The notes below the pieces were generated by a model. That model was given only the letters and a program-made list of their open reading frames with translations. It was not told where the DNA came from and searched no databases. Below, piece after piece: positions 11,149 through 21,513 of a stretch of DNA of 64,000 nucleotides. Source of the DNA: Turbatrix aceti. Taxonomy: Eukaryota; Nematoda; Chromadorea; Rhabditida; Panagrolaimidae. Both the position numbers and the translations under genes were made by a program. Each line of letters opens with the position of its first letter. Within the stretch, counting starts at the first letter, position 1. The stretch spans positions 9,464,193 through 9,528,192 of the forward strand of contig OZ017768.1 of assembly GCA_963969345.1 (NCBI GenBank), read 5' to 3'.

Positions 11149-14137
11149 ATGCCAGAACATCGTGATGAACCTGAACCTCCCAAAAGAAGTCCACTGGGAT
11201 CCAATCGTCTACTCGCATTCTTGACACTATTTGCGGTCGTATACTTCCTCGAAGCCATTGGCAGCAGTTACATGGTATCGGCGGTGCAGAGTATTGAAAG
11301 ACAATTTCAAATTCCAAGCAAAATTAGTGGACTTTTAATCAGTGCAAGTTCGTTTTTTACTTTTATTGAGCAATTCGTTTTTGTAGCGTTGTACAAAAAC
11401 GCGGTAGTTTTTGGAAAAAAAATTGGTATTGAGTTCGATTCCAATTGGCTGCAAATTTTTTTTACGATAACTAAAATAGTTTTTGTTTTATAAAAAAAAA
11501 TGTTAAAATCATATTTCAGGTGACATTAGCTACGTTCCGACGGTAATTTTCATCTCTTATTTTGGAAGTCGTGGAAACCGTGCCAAATGGATAGGCGTCG
11601 GTTGTGTGCTGATGGCTCTCGCGCACATCATGATAGCCACCCCAAATTTTCTATTTCCGGTAAAAGTACCCCAGGTGAATCTCACAAAAATCGAGGAAGT
11701 CATACTTCCGGACGATCGTCTGCTTGGCGACAATACAACCCTTGCCGAACTCCTGTCCTATCCTCCGCTGCGTGATCGGTTTCCCACTGTCATGAGTGAT
11801 GCTCTGATCTCTGGAAATTCTCTGGATAATTCCATGAATTTTTCTTCACTCATGCCGGATGCAAACGGCAACGAAACATTAGGATCTAATCTCTACACGC
11901 TTGATGACGATCTGGTCTATGACATCCTCGTTGAGGCTTCACGTATTCTGGGAAACAGCAAGCCAACTGATAAATCCAAATTGCTGGGCATGCTTCGGCA
12001 ATTTGTCCATGACAGGATCGATAGCAAGGATGAAGACGTGGCAATTGTTCGACGGGCTGCCATAGCGCCGTTTGCATTCTGTAGTTCGGTCATTAATACT
12101 GTTCGCCAAAGTCTCCGCGATATACGGTGTTACAAGGAGAATCGTAATAGCAATTTTGCACCCCTCGCTGTCATATTTACGTCTCTCCTCGCACTCGGAG
12201 TTGGGCGAACGATGCCGTGGTCGCTTGGTATTCCCCTGATTGATGACAATGTCAAGAGAAAGTCTATGCCTGTTTACTTTGGTACTGTACTTTTTTTTTG
12301 TTTTTTTGAACTTTTGCGATAATGTATACGATAATTTTTAGGTGGTATATCGTTTATACGTATCCTAGGACCGATTACCGGATTTATAATCGGAAGTATC
12401 TGCAATAAGATGTACTACACTTCTCCGAGTACGTTTTTTTTCAAAAAAATTATTTTAAAAAAACACCGACAGCTTTTCAAAAAATTGTATTTTTTTATTT
12501 TTAGCACCACCTGGACTAACCCCATCCGACCCCACCTGGATCGGTGCCTGGTGGATGGGATTTCTCCTCATCGGCTGCATAAACATCGTCCCCTCCCTTC
12601 TGCTCTACTTCTTTCCAACCAAATCCCGTGCCGGAAAGGACGTCGTCGCAGATGCCAGCATGAAGCGACCACCCAGGCTTAGTTTGAAACTTTTCGATCG
12701 GCATCAGGATGAAAAAAAGGACAAAGACGGCTTGAAAGGTCTTTTTTTCCTAATTTTTCATAATGCATCCATTTTTTGTTTAGGTTTCGTAAAATCTTAC
12801 CGAGATGTTCTAAAATCCAAAATCTACGTTGGATCTGTGGTTGGACGTGTCATGGATATCCTAGCATTTCGAGGATATCTTGTTTTTCTTCCAAAATATC
12901 TCGAAAATCACTACGGTATTCCACAGTATAAAGTTCAACTTTATATGGGTAATTCTTTTTTTTGCACACAGCAGGGGGTTTTACAATACATAAATGTATT
13001 TTTTTCAGCTGCATTTGGTGTTTTTGGATTCGCACTTGGCACCCTACTTGGTGGTTTTATAACTCGAAAGTTTAAAATGTCTGGAAAATCTGCAGCGTTG
13101 TTTGTATTCGTCATTTCACTTGTCAACGCTCTGATATACTTTGGCAAAGGATTTCTGGGATGTCATTCAACCGTGAACAGAATTGGACAAAATGGAATGT
13201 AAGTTTAGGTTTTTTTAAGTTAGCCTAAAAAAATTCGTGATGCACAAAAAAAACTAATTTTAGTCCAAAAAGGTGCAGAAAACGAACACGCTGTTTGGAA
13301 TCTGTTCAAATTCATAGTTTTGCACTGAATGGAGTCAAAAAGTTTCGGACAAAATTCGAAGATCAAATTTTTTTGTCATTCGGTACAAAATGCCCAAAAT
13401 TAGTTTTTAAAATAAAAATTTGAGGCTAACTAAACTTACAAATTTGTTTCAGTGTGACAAACTTTAACTACACGACAACTTGCAACGCTGGCTGCGGATG
13501 CGAAGATGTGAGGATATTCCCAGTCTGCGACGTAACCGGCCAGGTATTCTACTCGCCCTGTCATGCCGGATGTCGTTCGGTTCGGGTTAACGACATCACA
13601 TCCTACGATCTACAATTCACCCAATGTGATTGTGCAGCTGAAAACATAGTCACAAAGGAGTACTGCGTTGATGACTGTGGCGGCATGATCTATGCCTTCT
13701 TTTTCACCGTAATCGCAGGATCGCTCGTTGCGGGAACCGGTGTCGTACCTGGCATGCTTATCCTCCTTCGCTGCGTCCCACCGGCCACACGTTCTCTTTC
13801 ACTTGGTCTCCAGGGCTTTCTCATCTCTCTCTTCGGCACTCTGCCTTCTCCCGTACTCTGGGGCTTCATTATAGACTCTGCTTGCCTTGTCTGGGAAAAG
13901 ACGTGCGACAATCGCGGTGCGTGTATCATTTACAATCCGGATAGCCTTCGAATGCGCATGCACATGATCTACGTATGCATACGTCTTGTCAGCTGTATCA
14001 CCGATATGTACGTCTGGATGCATGCTGATGGATTGAATATTCTCGACGAAGAAGAGGTCAAAAGCGAAGAAAAAAATGACGATGTTAAAAACGACATCAC
14101 GGAGGGAATCGAGGAAATTCCCCTGGCATCTATGTAA
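11149..14137 (+). CDS. Organic anion transporter (OATP/SLCO family)
   Basis: Seven exons give about 773 aa: 11149-11347, 11520-12281, 12342-12428, 12505-12738, 12784-12948, 13009-13198 and 13453-14137. Junctions fall inside conserved family motifs; for example exons 1-2 join as LLISASDISYVPT. The protein shows the OATP multi-TM layout: a first TM at about residues 22-45; the DISYVPTVIFISYFGSRG turn; GISFIRILGPITGF; and a large extracellular loop in exons 6-7. That loop is Cys-rich and Kazal-like (CNAGCGC, FPVCD, YSPCHAGC, QCDC, YCVDDC), the hallmark of SLCO carriers. The family moves amphipathic organic anions across the plasma membrane without ATP. The loop after the third TM block (about residues 110-230) is long and hydrophilic, and the tail is acidic. 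Intron 6 has self-complementary ends (see findings). Confidence 0.92.
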
Positions 14138-14209
14138 TTTTATTTGCGGGTTGTACAATGGTATTTATAAATTTGAATCTTATGTTTTAGAACGTAATTA
14201 TGCAACTGA

Positions 14210-14215
14210 AATAAA
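14210..14215 (+). terminator. Poly(A) signal of the OATP gene
   Basis: AATAAA about 73 nt after the OATP stop codon and before the tRNA gene. Confidence 0.5.
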
Positions 14216-14283
14216 AAACTATTTGACAAAAAGATCATCATGTAAACAAAGGATCCTAAAGGCAACCGAGGGCGCAAAAAGGC

Positions 14284-14355
14284 GCCTCGTTGGCGCAGTG
14301 GATAGCGCTTTGCTCTCCTAAAGCAAGGGTCGTGGGTTCGACCCCCACACGAGGC
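14284..14355 (+). tRNA. tRNA-Arg (anticodon CCT)
   Basis: A 72-nt cloverleaf can be drawn by hand. The acceptor stem GCCTCGT pairs with ACGAGGC. The D stem is GCGC/GCGC with a GG-containing loop. The anticodon stem is TTGCT/AGCAA with loop CTCCTAA, giving anticodon CCT, which reads AGG. The variable loop is GGGTC and the T arm is GTGGG-TTCGACC-CCCAC. No intron is present. A T6 run at 14361-14366 is a good Pol III terminator. The gene lies between the OATP 3' end and a repeat-rich block. Confidence 0.93.
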
Positions 14356-14523
14356 TATGACTTTTTTCCTATTTATAAACTTTGTTTTTAAACAAGCATT
14401 TTAAACTTGGTTTTTTTTAAACAATTTTAAAAAATTCCGATGCCAAATAATTTTCTTTGCTACCGCTTGCGTGGCAAAATAAATGATCCATAACTTTGAA
14501 AACCTCCTGTAAATGATCGATTG

Positions 14524-15470
14524 CAAGGTGTTGCATTTGTACAGCTTATTTTGTTCAAATTCAAAAATAGGCAGTGAATTATTTTCAAAAAAATAATACT
14601 GCTGGTTTCCAGACCTGCTTATTTTGCTTATTTTCGACATTAGGGGGGGGGCAGAGTTGTTCAATTCGACAATTTTCAGTGCTCGCTCTGCTCGCGCTCT
14701 TTGAGCAATTCAATTTTCCGTGCTCGCTCTGCTCATGCTCTTTGAGTTCCTAAAATTTTCGCGCTCGCTCCGCTCGCGCTCTTTTATTCTCAGATCCTCT
14801 GCTCTTGCTCTGCTCACGCTCGTGAGTTGAGCAGGAGCGAGCAATGAGCGAAAATGGCTCACACAAGAAAAGTGAATTTTGAGTCACAAATTCAGTCCTT
14901 TGCTAAAAGAAAGACCGCATATTGCTTGGAGATACCCCCAACATCGTGTTTTTGATCGAAACTACCAGTATTTTAATATTTGTAGCACTAAATTTATAGT
15001 GAGCAGTGCTCATTTTAAAAATTTCTCTTGCTCGCTCTGCTCGCGCTCTTTGAGCAATTCAATTTTTCGTGCTCGCTCTGCTCATGCTCATTGAGCACTC
15101 CAATTTTTCGCGCTCGCTCCGCTCGCGCTCGTGAGCTGAGCAGGAGCGAGCAGTGAGCAGGAGCAATTTGGTGAGCATCGAACAACTCTGGGGGGGGGGA
15201 ATAACCCGCATGTAAAATTTTTGCAAAAATTTTAACTTTATGATCGGAAAAGTAAAAATAGCTGCTTATTTTGCGATTTTTAAGCAGCTTTATTCTAATG
15301 AGGTATTAAAATCATGAAAATAAGCACCGCCCGATTTGCTTGTTCATATTTTCATGAAAATAATTCATTGCTTAAAATGAAGAAAATAAGCAGTGCAAAA
15401 TAAGTACTGCCTATTTGGATTATTTTTCATTCTGCGCGGCTAGCGTAAATAATTCAAATGCAACACCTTG
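14524..15470. mobile_element. hAT-type non-autonomous element with 8-bp target duplication
   Basis: The 947-bp unit begins CAAGGTGTTGCATTTG and ends with CAAATGCAACACCTTG, a perfect 16-bp terminal inverted repeat. It is flanked by the 8-bp direct duplication ATCGATTG (14516-14523 and 15471-15478). The empty site exists in this window: the related sequence at about 23577-23747 runs uninterrupted through ATCGATTG, confirming the boundaries. No transposase frame is present. 8-bp duplications are characteristic of hAT elements. A second element is nested inside. Confidence 0.85.
14652..15190. mobile_element. Nested hAT-like element carrying GCTCGCTC-rich repeats
   Basis: The 539-bp unit is bounded by CAGAGTTGTTC and its reverse complement GAACAACTCTG, with a run of nine G on each side that would serve as the target duplication. 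It lies inside the 14524-15470 element. The interior is built from repeats of a GAGCGAGCAGWGAGC-like word on both strands, able to form many hairpins. It is non-coding. Confidence 0.65.
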
Positions 15471-15680
15471 ATCGATTGTGCACGTATCGTGCTTCACGTA
15501 ATGCATCGAGCCTCACGCTGTTACGAGGCAAAGTGACGTTACAACAATCATTTAAATTTTCACCGAGAATTTTGAAAAGTTTGTGATACGGGACATTCGG
15601 GCTTTCGTCTGCGGCGACGGCCTTGATCATGATCGTTCCATCACGACCCGAGAACTCGCGACTCGGCATCTGGAGCTTTG

Positions 15681-16028
15681 TTACGCATTTCGCCTTGATT
15701 GTTTCCGTGTAATCGTCGTCTTCAATCTTTGCATACCTCCAAAGGAGTTTGAAGGCGCCGATAAAATGTGCAGCGGCGGAGGCACCACGCGTTCCAAAGG
15801 GGTGATGGCGTTGCTTGAGCTCGTCCAGTCGTGATGCAGGGACTCGACTGATCTGAGTGGTGCATTAGTCGTCACGCATCGCACACCATCGACGGTTTGT
15901 GTTTCAGCTTCACACAGAATGCAGGAGCATGTTGCCGACTGGCCTTGATGACCAAGAACGGTGCTGAGGAATTTGAGATCGCCGGAATTTGAGAACACAG
16001 GTTTCAATAACGTCCGCAAAAAAAGCAT
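15681..16028 (-). pseudogene. Mobile-element-type protein fragment, unrecognised family
   Basis: A 115-aa open frame contains GDLKFLSTVLGHQGQSAT, then a CxxC pair (CSCILC) and PPPLHIL. The pattern of a conserved GD...LG.QG block followed by a Cys pair and PPxLH looks like proteins found in dispersed animal elements, but I cannot name the family. The frame ends near TRKQSRRNA without an obvious domain end, and the related sequence at about 45541-45621 (+) has a stop in this frame. It is therefore probably a decayed fragment. Confidence 0.4.
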
Positions 16029-16415
16029 AACCCTGTCGCGCGATGTCGTTGCGCAACGATGGCTGCCACTCTAAAATTAGAAATAGTATTATATTTTTAT
16101 TACAACCAAAATTATTGTACAATTTGATTACCATCCGACAGTAGGTAAGTATTCCATATTGTAAGTACAATATGGAGCATATTTGTTAACAAGGTCATAA
16201 CTTAATCACTGAAAAAAATAAATTTAAATAAAACAAAATACTCAAAAAATGAGTGACAAAAAATCCGATCAATGACTCCTTTTTTGCGATCGTGCACAAC
16301 CTCGGTGACGAAGTATATGATCGAACTTTTTCCTTATTAATGTTCAAAAAACTTACTTTTGTAGCTATATAGAATCGTAACACATTTATATATTGAGCAG
16401 TTATAGTTTTTTTTA
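15995..16415 (-). repeat. Inverted copy of 45204-45621
   Basis: Read on the minus strand, about 420 bp matches 45204-45621 on the plus strand nearly base for base, including the tract around AACTGCTCAATATATAAATG and the start of the GGCAGCC...CGTTGCGCAACGACATC segment. It is part of the scrambled inverted duplication linking the two repeat blocks. Confidence 0.8.
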
Positions 16416-16737
16416 GTTTTTAGTCAAAACAGATAACGCCATTGAACGTATCTCGTAAAAGTGGTCCGTGTAGTGTGTTTTTCCGCTCCTAAAAGGTGTT
16501 TTTTTTTTAATTTTAAAAAATTTAAAAAAAAATTAAAAACTAAACCCTTGTCAAAAAAAAGAACAAGTCGGCATGGAATTGAACCTGGGCAAAAAGGTGG
16601 CGAAATGGATAGCTACGATGCAAAGCCACTGATGGCTCTGTTCCCGAGCCTATCCAACACCGATTTTTTGGGTAGCATAATATTATATAATATAAAAGGT
16701 GGCGAAATGGATGCAAGGCACTCGGTGCCATTATATT

Positions 16738-17034
16738 TGTTATCTGGGGGCCCCGGCACAAGCCGGGCGCTCGCCCAAACGCTCGTAACCCGGTTCTACT
16801 CGGATGTCCTTCCTCCTTCAGATATCAGAAGCAGTTTATTTTACGATAAACAATAGAATACAAAACAAGGTTCCTTCTCTGAAGTCGTTCTTCCCTCTCT
16901 CCTCTTCTTCTCCCTCTGGCGGCTCTTTTATTAGAAGACTCCGCCTGCCTTCTCGCCTTGTGGTTTTGGGTTGTTGAGGCGGAGCTGTGGGCTGATTGAT
17001 TGGTGAGTCGTCGTCCTCCGCGGCTCGTATGACA
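16738..17034 (-). repeat. 3' LTR of the gypsy-type element
   Basis: 297 bp starting TGTCATACGAGCC and ending CAGATAACA (minus strand). An AATAAA lies within it near 16840. The start matches the 5' LTR remnant at 18423-18380, including the GCCGCGGAGGACGACGA word. Confidence 0.7.
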
Positions 17035-17047
17035 TCCCCCTCCTCCG
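17035..17047 (-). other. Polypurine tract of the LTR element
   Basis: CGGAGGAGGGGGA on the minus strand immediately precedes the TG of the 3' LTR, as expected for the plus-strand primer of LTR elements. Confidence 0.7.
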
Positions 17048-17470
17048 ACAAAGGTGGACCCCACCTTATTTTTGTTGCCGGAGGGCCAAGATATATGGAC
17101 GAGGGATGTTGTTTGTCGGCCGGCGAATGGCAAGGGTGTCCGGGTGATGGTGACGTCCAGGATGGTATTTCGCGATGGGGTAAAGGCAGAGAGGAGAAAG
17201 AAGAGGGATGAGAGATTGAGTGGCGACAGAGTCAGAGTCAGAGTTCAATTAATGATCCTGTAAAAAAATTAGAGTAGTAGTATTGATATTATTTTTTTTT
17301 TCATTGCATCTTTTTTTTTTTTTTTTTTTTTTTTTTTGATTTAAGCACGTAGCATGTAATATGGGGAAGTATTAACACATCAGAAAAAAAGGTTACAATG
17401 AAACACAAATTTTACTTCAATGGGGTACATAGAAAAATTGGGGGGAGGAAAAAGGAAAAAAAAAATATTT

Positions 17471-18430
17471 TTACGTGTCTTCGTCAGTCGATTCGTGGAG
17501 GACAGGTGCGGCTAGAGCTTCGTCTGCCGTTCTGAATGGCAGCGTGCTCGGCTCTTGGAAGCGCTTCAGCTCATTATAGTGAAGGACGATGACCCTGTTC
17601 TCGTCGTCTTTCACTGTTGCGTTGGGGTAGCGGACCTTGATGACCGTGAAGGGCCCCTTCCATGTGCGGTCCAGCTTCTTCTTGGTGTGATTGAGCCGCA
17701 AAACCTTGTCACCCACCTTGAATTTTTTCATCGGGTTCTCAGCTCGGCTCCGGTTTGCTCGGTCGATACTTTCCTGCGATTTTTCCAGCCTGCTTCTGAT
17801 TTCTTTCCACATTGCTTGCAGGTCTTCTGTAGACGCCTCTACGGGCGCGTTCAGGGCATTGTCCTGCATTGTTCGCGCTTCTCGGCCATAAATGACCGAG
17901 TGTGGAGAAGTCTTCGTCGTTGTGTTGGTGCTGGTGTTGTAAGCGAAGGTGGTCATCTGAAGATGATCTTCCCACCTTTCTTTTTCTTCGCAGAGTGCCG
18001 TGAGTGTTGTTGAGATGGTTCGATTTTGCCGCTCTACCACCCCGTTGGATTGCGGGTGGTAGGGTGTTGACAGGTTGTGTTTGATCCCAAAGAGCTGTGT
18101 TAGCTGCTGCATTTGTCTCGATATAAGCTGTCGTCCATTGTCAGTGACCATTGTGACCGGTGCGCCGTGCTTGGTGATGAAGCAATCAGTGAGTGTCTTT
18201 GTCACCGTTTCAGCTGTCTGATCCTTCATTGGCGCCGTGACGAGGTACTTCGAGAACACATCGACCACCACGAAGATGTAGCGGTTTTCGTTAGAGACAG
18301 GAAGGGGACCGAGGATGTCCGCATGGACGATTTCGAAAGGGGTCTTGGGGAGGAGGGGTTTTTCGAGGGGGAGCGGGGGGTAGATTGATTGAGGATTCGT
18401 CGTCCTCCGCGGCTCGTATAACATATTCAT
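17471..18430 (-). CDS. Ty3/gypsy integrase, N-terminally replaced by LTR-derived residues
   Basis: An intact 319-aa frame. The catalytic core shows D in VHADILG, D in VTDNGRQ and E in YHPQSNGVVER, and the spacing between the last two is exactly 35 residues (DD35E). A C-terminal GPY/F-like module (RTWKGPFTVIKV) follows. The zinc-binding HHCC domain normally found before the core is missing. Instead the first 16 or so residues are translated from the start of the truncated 5' LTR, after which a Pro-rich linker leads into the core. Integrase joins element cDNA to host DNA; without the rest of pol this frame cannot support its own transposition. It is most likely a fossil, although the frame is unbroken. 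Confidence 0.85.
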   Translation of the reverse strand: MNMLYEPRRTTNPQSIYPPLPLEKPLLPKTPFEIVHADILGPLPVSNENRYIFVVVDVFSKYLVTAPMKDQTAETVTKTLTDCFITKHGAPVTMVTDNGRQLISRQMQQLTQLFGIKHNLSTPYHPQSNGVVERQNRTISTTLTALCEEKERWEDHLQMTTFAYNTSTNTTTKTSPHSVIYGREARTMQDNALNAPVEASTEDLQAMWKEIRSRLEKSQESIDRANRSRAENPMKKFKVGDKVLRLNHTKKKLDRTWKGPFTVIKVRYPNATVKDDENRVIVLHYNELKRFQEPSTLPFRTADEALAAPVLHESTDEDT

Positions 18431-18719
18431 ATTATGGCACCGAGTCGACCCTTAAAGTCATTCATTCCCGTGACGGTTGTCACTTCGGAGATGTAATAGG
18501 GCGAAGGTTCTAACACTTTCAACAAAAATAATTACATCCCACGCAGGAGCTCGTCTCTGCACACTTGAACGACTGAAATAACAATTGCCATTACAATGAG
18601 CACTGTCCCGCAAAAATAAAATAAATATCGGCAATATGGGGTGTCTGCGGGGGGATCATGGTTTCGACAAAAAAAGGCTAACATTCAGTTCTGTGCGACT
18701 AATGAAATGGAATGCATGG

Positions 18720-20764
18720 TTAACAGACACTCTGCGAGCCGATTTAGGACCAAGGTGGGGAGAAGGACACATCATTTTGACACTTTCAAATGTTTTGAGT
18801 CAGAGTTGTAGGCCTTCGGGGGAAAGGTCCAAAGCCGCGATATTTTATTTTATAAAATTCGGATTCACGAGATTCGGCTTCAGAAGTGTTTTTCACAAAA
18901 AATAGTGCCCTGTGCTACGTTGGTCATAGAAATTTATGAAAAAATTAACATAAGGGTTTCTGAGGACGGCGGATCCAATGACATACTCAGAATTTTTTTT
19001 CAGTTACGGTAATTATCGATTTTTTGATATCATACGTTTTCAAACCGCCATCATATTCGGATCTCCAACTTAAGCGGTAATTCGATTAGCCTATCTTCTT
19101 CCCCGTTGTTTTTTGTATCGGAAAACGAAAAACACGGAAAAAAACCGCGTGCCCAAGGTTGTCATAAATTTTAATTTATGCTCCAGACTCGACACCGAAG
19201 CCCTGCTCGCAACGTGCACGCATGATTTTGCGCTGCTGCACACGCGTATTGACCGTTACTTTTTAGACACATGCCTAACTTATTATAAAAATCGTTTTTG
19301 GAACCATTCAATAGGTGTGCCAAGGCGGGAAGGTGTACAGTAGTCTTTTTTCCAAGCTTCACCTGTAAAATGCCTGAGGCTAATAGCCATGAACATTTTG
19401 ACAAAAATGACCTAATCTATCTTTTAGAGAATTCAATTCTCTATGGTGTATAAAATTTTCAGATTTTTACCTTTATTTTTGGGTTCGGTACATTAATTTA
19501 AAAAACATACACCAAGTTCAGGGTTGCGAAGATGGGATTCCCCGGGAGATTCCCCGGGGAATATTCCCGGGAATCCCCGGGGATTCCCCCACCTTTGCCA
19601 AATTCCCCCCAAAATTCCCCGGGAAACTTCCGAAAAAATTAAGAAAAGTAAAAGGATGTGATTATTTTTTTTGAAGTTTGCCAATTGGGCTTCAAATCTC
19701 GCTTTAATGTGAAAGTTAGGTTGCAATTTTAATGCACGTTAATAAATAGACCGTTTTTGGTGTGTTTTTTTTTATTTTAGACCTCGTTTTAGACGCATGG
19801 CTTTATTTGGACGCGGGGAATTTGAAAGGGGATTCCCTGGGGAATCTCCGGGAATCCCCCGGGAATAGTCCCCCATTTTTCATTCCCCGGGGAATTTCGC
19901 AACCCTGACCAAGTTTAACCATCATTTTTCTGCCGACGCTTCTCTTAAGAAATAAAAATCTCTTAATTTGAAGTCAAATTTAGAACATGTTGGGCAAATT
20001 AAGCTACAGTATCCAAAAATAACGGCAAAAATCTGAAAATTTTATACACCATAGAGAATTGAATTCTCTAAAAGATAGATTAGGTCATTTTTGTCAAAAT
20101 GTTCATGGCTATTAGCCTCAGGCATTTTACAGGTGAAGCTTGGAAAAAAGACTACTGTACACCTTCCCGCCTTGGCACACCTATTGAATGGTTCCAAAAA
20201 CGGTTTTTATAATAAGTTAGGCATGCGTCTAAAAAATAAAGGTCAATACGCGTGTGCAGCAGCGCAAAATCGTGCGTGCACGTTGCGCGCAAGGCTTCGG
20301 TGCGGAGTCTGGAGCATAAATTAAAATTTATGACAACCTTGGGCACGCGATTTTTTTTCGTGTTTTACTTTTTCCTATACAAAAAACAACGGGGAAGAAG
20401 ATAGGCTTATCGAATTACCGCTTAAGTTTGAGATCCGAATATAATGGCGGATTGAAAACGTATGATATCAAAAAATCGATAATTACCGTAACTGAAAAAA
20501 AATTCTGAGTATGTCTTTGAATCCGCCCTCTTCAGAAACCCCTATATTAATTTTTTCAGAATTGTTCATGACCAACGTAGCACAGGGCACTATTTTTTAT
20601 GAAAAACACTTCTGAAGCCGAATCTCGTGAATCCGAATTTTATAAAATAAAATATCGCGGCTTTGGACCTTTCCCCCGAAGGCTTACAACTCTGACTCAA
20701 AACATTTGAAAGTGTCAAAATGATGTGTCCTCGATCCTAAATCGGCTCGCAGAGTGTCTGTTAA
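18720..20764. mobile_element. Palindromic TTAA-bounded foldback element, copy 2
   Basis: The left arm (about 18720-19475) and right arm (about 20030-20764) are inverted copies of about 740 bp. The ends read TTAACAGACACTCTGCGAG and its reverse complement, so TTAA abuts each end. The end sequence closely resembles that of the intronic copy at 5649-6731, so the two belong to one family. Mirror ORFs at 19113-19343 and 20091-20404 reflect the palindrome and are not genes. A 389-bp hAT-type element is inserted in the spacer. Confidence 0.85.
19519..19907. mobile_element. hAT-type MITE inserted in the foldback spacer
   Basis: 389 bp bounded by perfect 12-bp inverted repeats CAGGGTTGCGAA / TTCGCAACCCTG and flanked by the 8-bp duplication ACCAAGTT (19511-19518 and 19908-19915). 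Subterminal arrays of CCCCGGGGAATTCCC-like words can fold on themselves. No coding capacity. TIR and TSD are typical of hAT miniature elements. Confidence 0.9.
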
Positions 20765-21513
20765 AACTCATTTTTGCTGACTGGTCGAGGAAAAGCAAGT
20801 TCACGCCGATCGGTTACGGCAGCAAGTTCACGACCCCGGTAACACAGACAGCGCCGCCAAATCATGATCGTACTTTTTTCCCTATTACAGTTCAAAAAAC
20901 TTACTTTTGTAACTAATATAGAATTGTAATACATAACATACATAATATTATATTCATTAATTTACAGTCAATATTTGTTTTAGTTCATAGAAATTTAATA
21001 CATATTTTTTAAACAGAGCAGCAATCCACGATGCCACATCGCAGTCATTGACTTGTTTGAATAAAGCACAACTGCATTAACCTGCGCGGAGGTGAACATG
21101 TAACCTGCATGCCGTTGAAAAGCATGGCCAAGTATGTTCGCCGGTTTATGCGATGGAACTGAGATTAAATCGCGTACACAATGCAATCGTGGATTTGTTT
21201 GAACGAAACACGACTGAGGTCACCTGCGCACAGATGAACGCGTGATCACCATGCCACTGAAAGCTGTGACCATGTGTGTGCGTTTCTGCCAGCGCATGCT
21301 GAGATCGCCAAAATAACTCGAAACTAACTAAGAAATTGTAACACTTTCAGATCCTTAAAATTGATTTGTTCTTCCCAAGATTTTATTAACGGTGTGTGCA
21401 ATAATTTTCTATTTATCCGATTTTTACAAAATAAAACTGTAATATTTATATAACTTGTCAAAACGAAAATATGTACGATAACACATTTCAAACTCATGGA
21501 AAATGAAGGATTG

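Larger units (their letters stand above)
16734..18427 (-). mobile_element. Deletion-derived Ty3/gypsy LTR retrotransposon
   Basis: In minus orientation the element runs from a truncated 5' LTR (18423-18380) directly into integrase, then a polypurine tract (17047-17035) and a complete 3' LTR (17034-16738). LTR termini are TGT(T/C)AT and ATAACA. A 4-bp duplication, TATT, flanks it (16734-16737 and 18424-18427). Gag, protease, reverse transcriptase and RNase H are absent. The integrase frame is uninterrupted. Confidence 0.8.

Noticed and set aside
15540..16030. Transib/RAG-like identity for the CSCILC-containing fragment
   Set aside because: The Cys pair and spacing alone are insufficient, and no DDE residues are visible.
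16580..16800. Two GGTGGCGAAATGGAT repeats followed by GGTTCTAC, reminiscent of a tRNA-Leu/Ser
   Set aside because: Stems do not close into a cloverleaf; the segment is better explained as repeat sequence shared in inverted form with 44080-44140.
19113..20404. Paired 76-77 aa frames in the 18.7-20.8 kb region
   Set aside because: They lie in the two arms of the foldback element and mirror one another; no coding signature.
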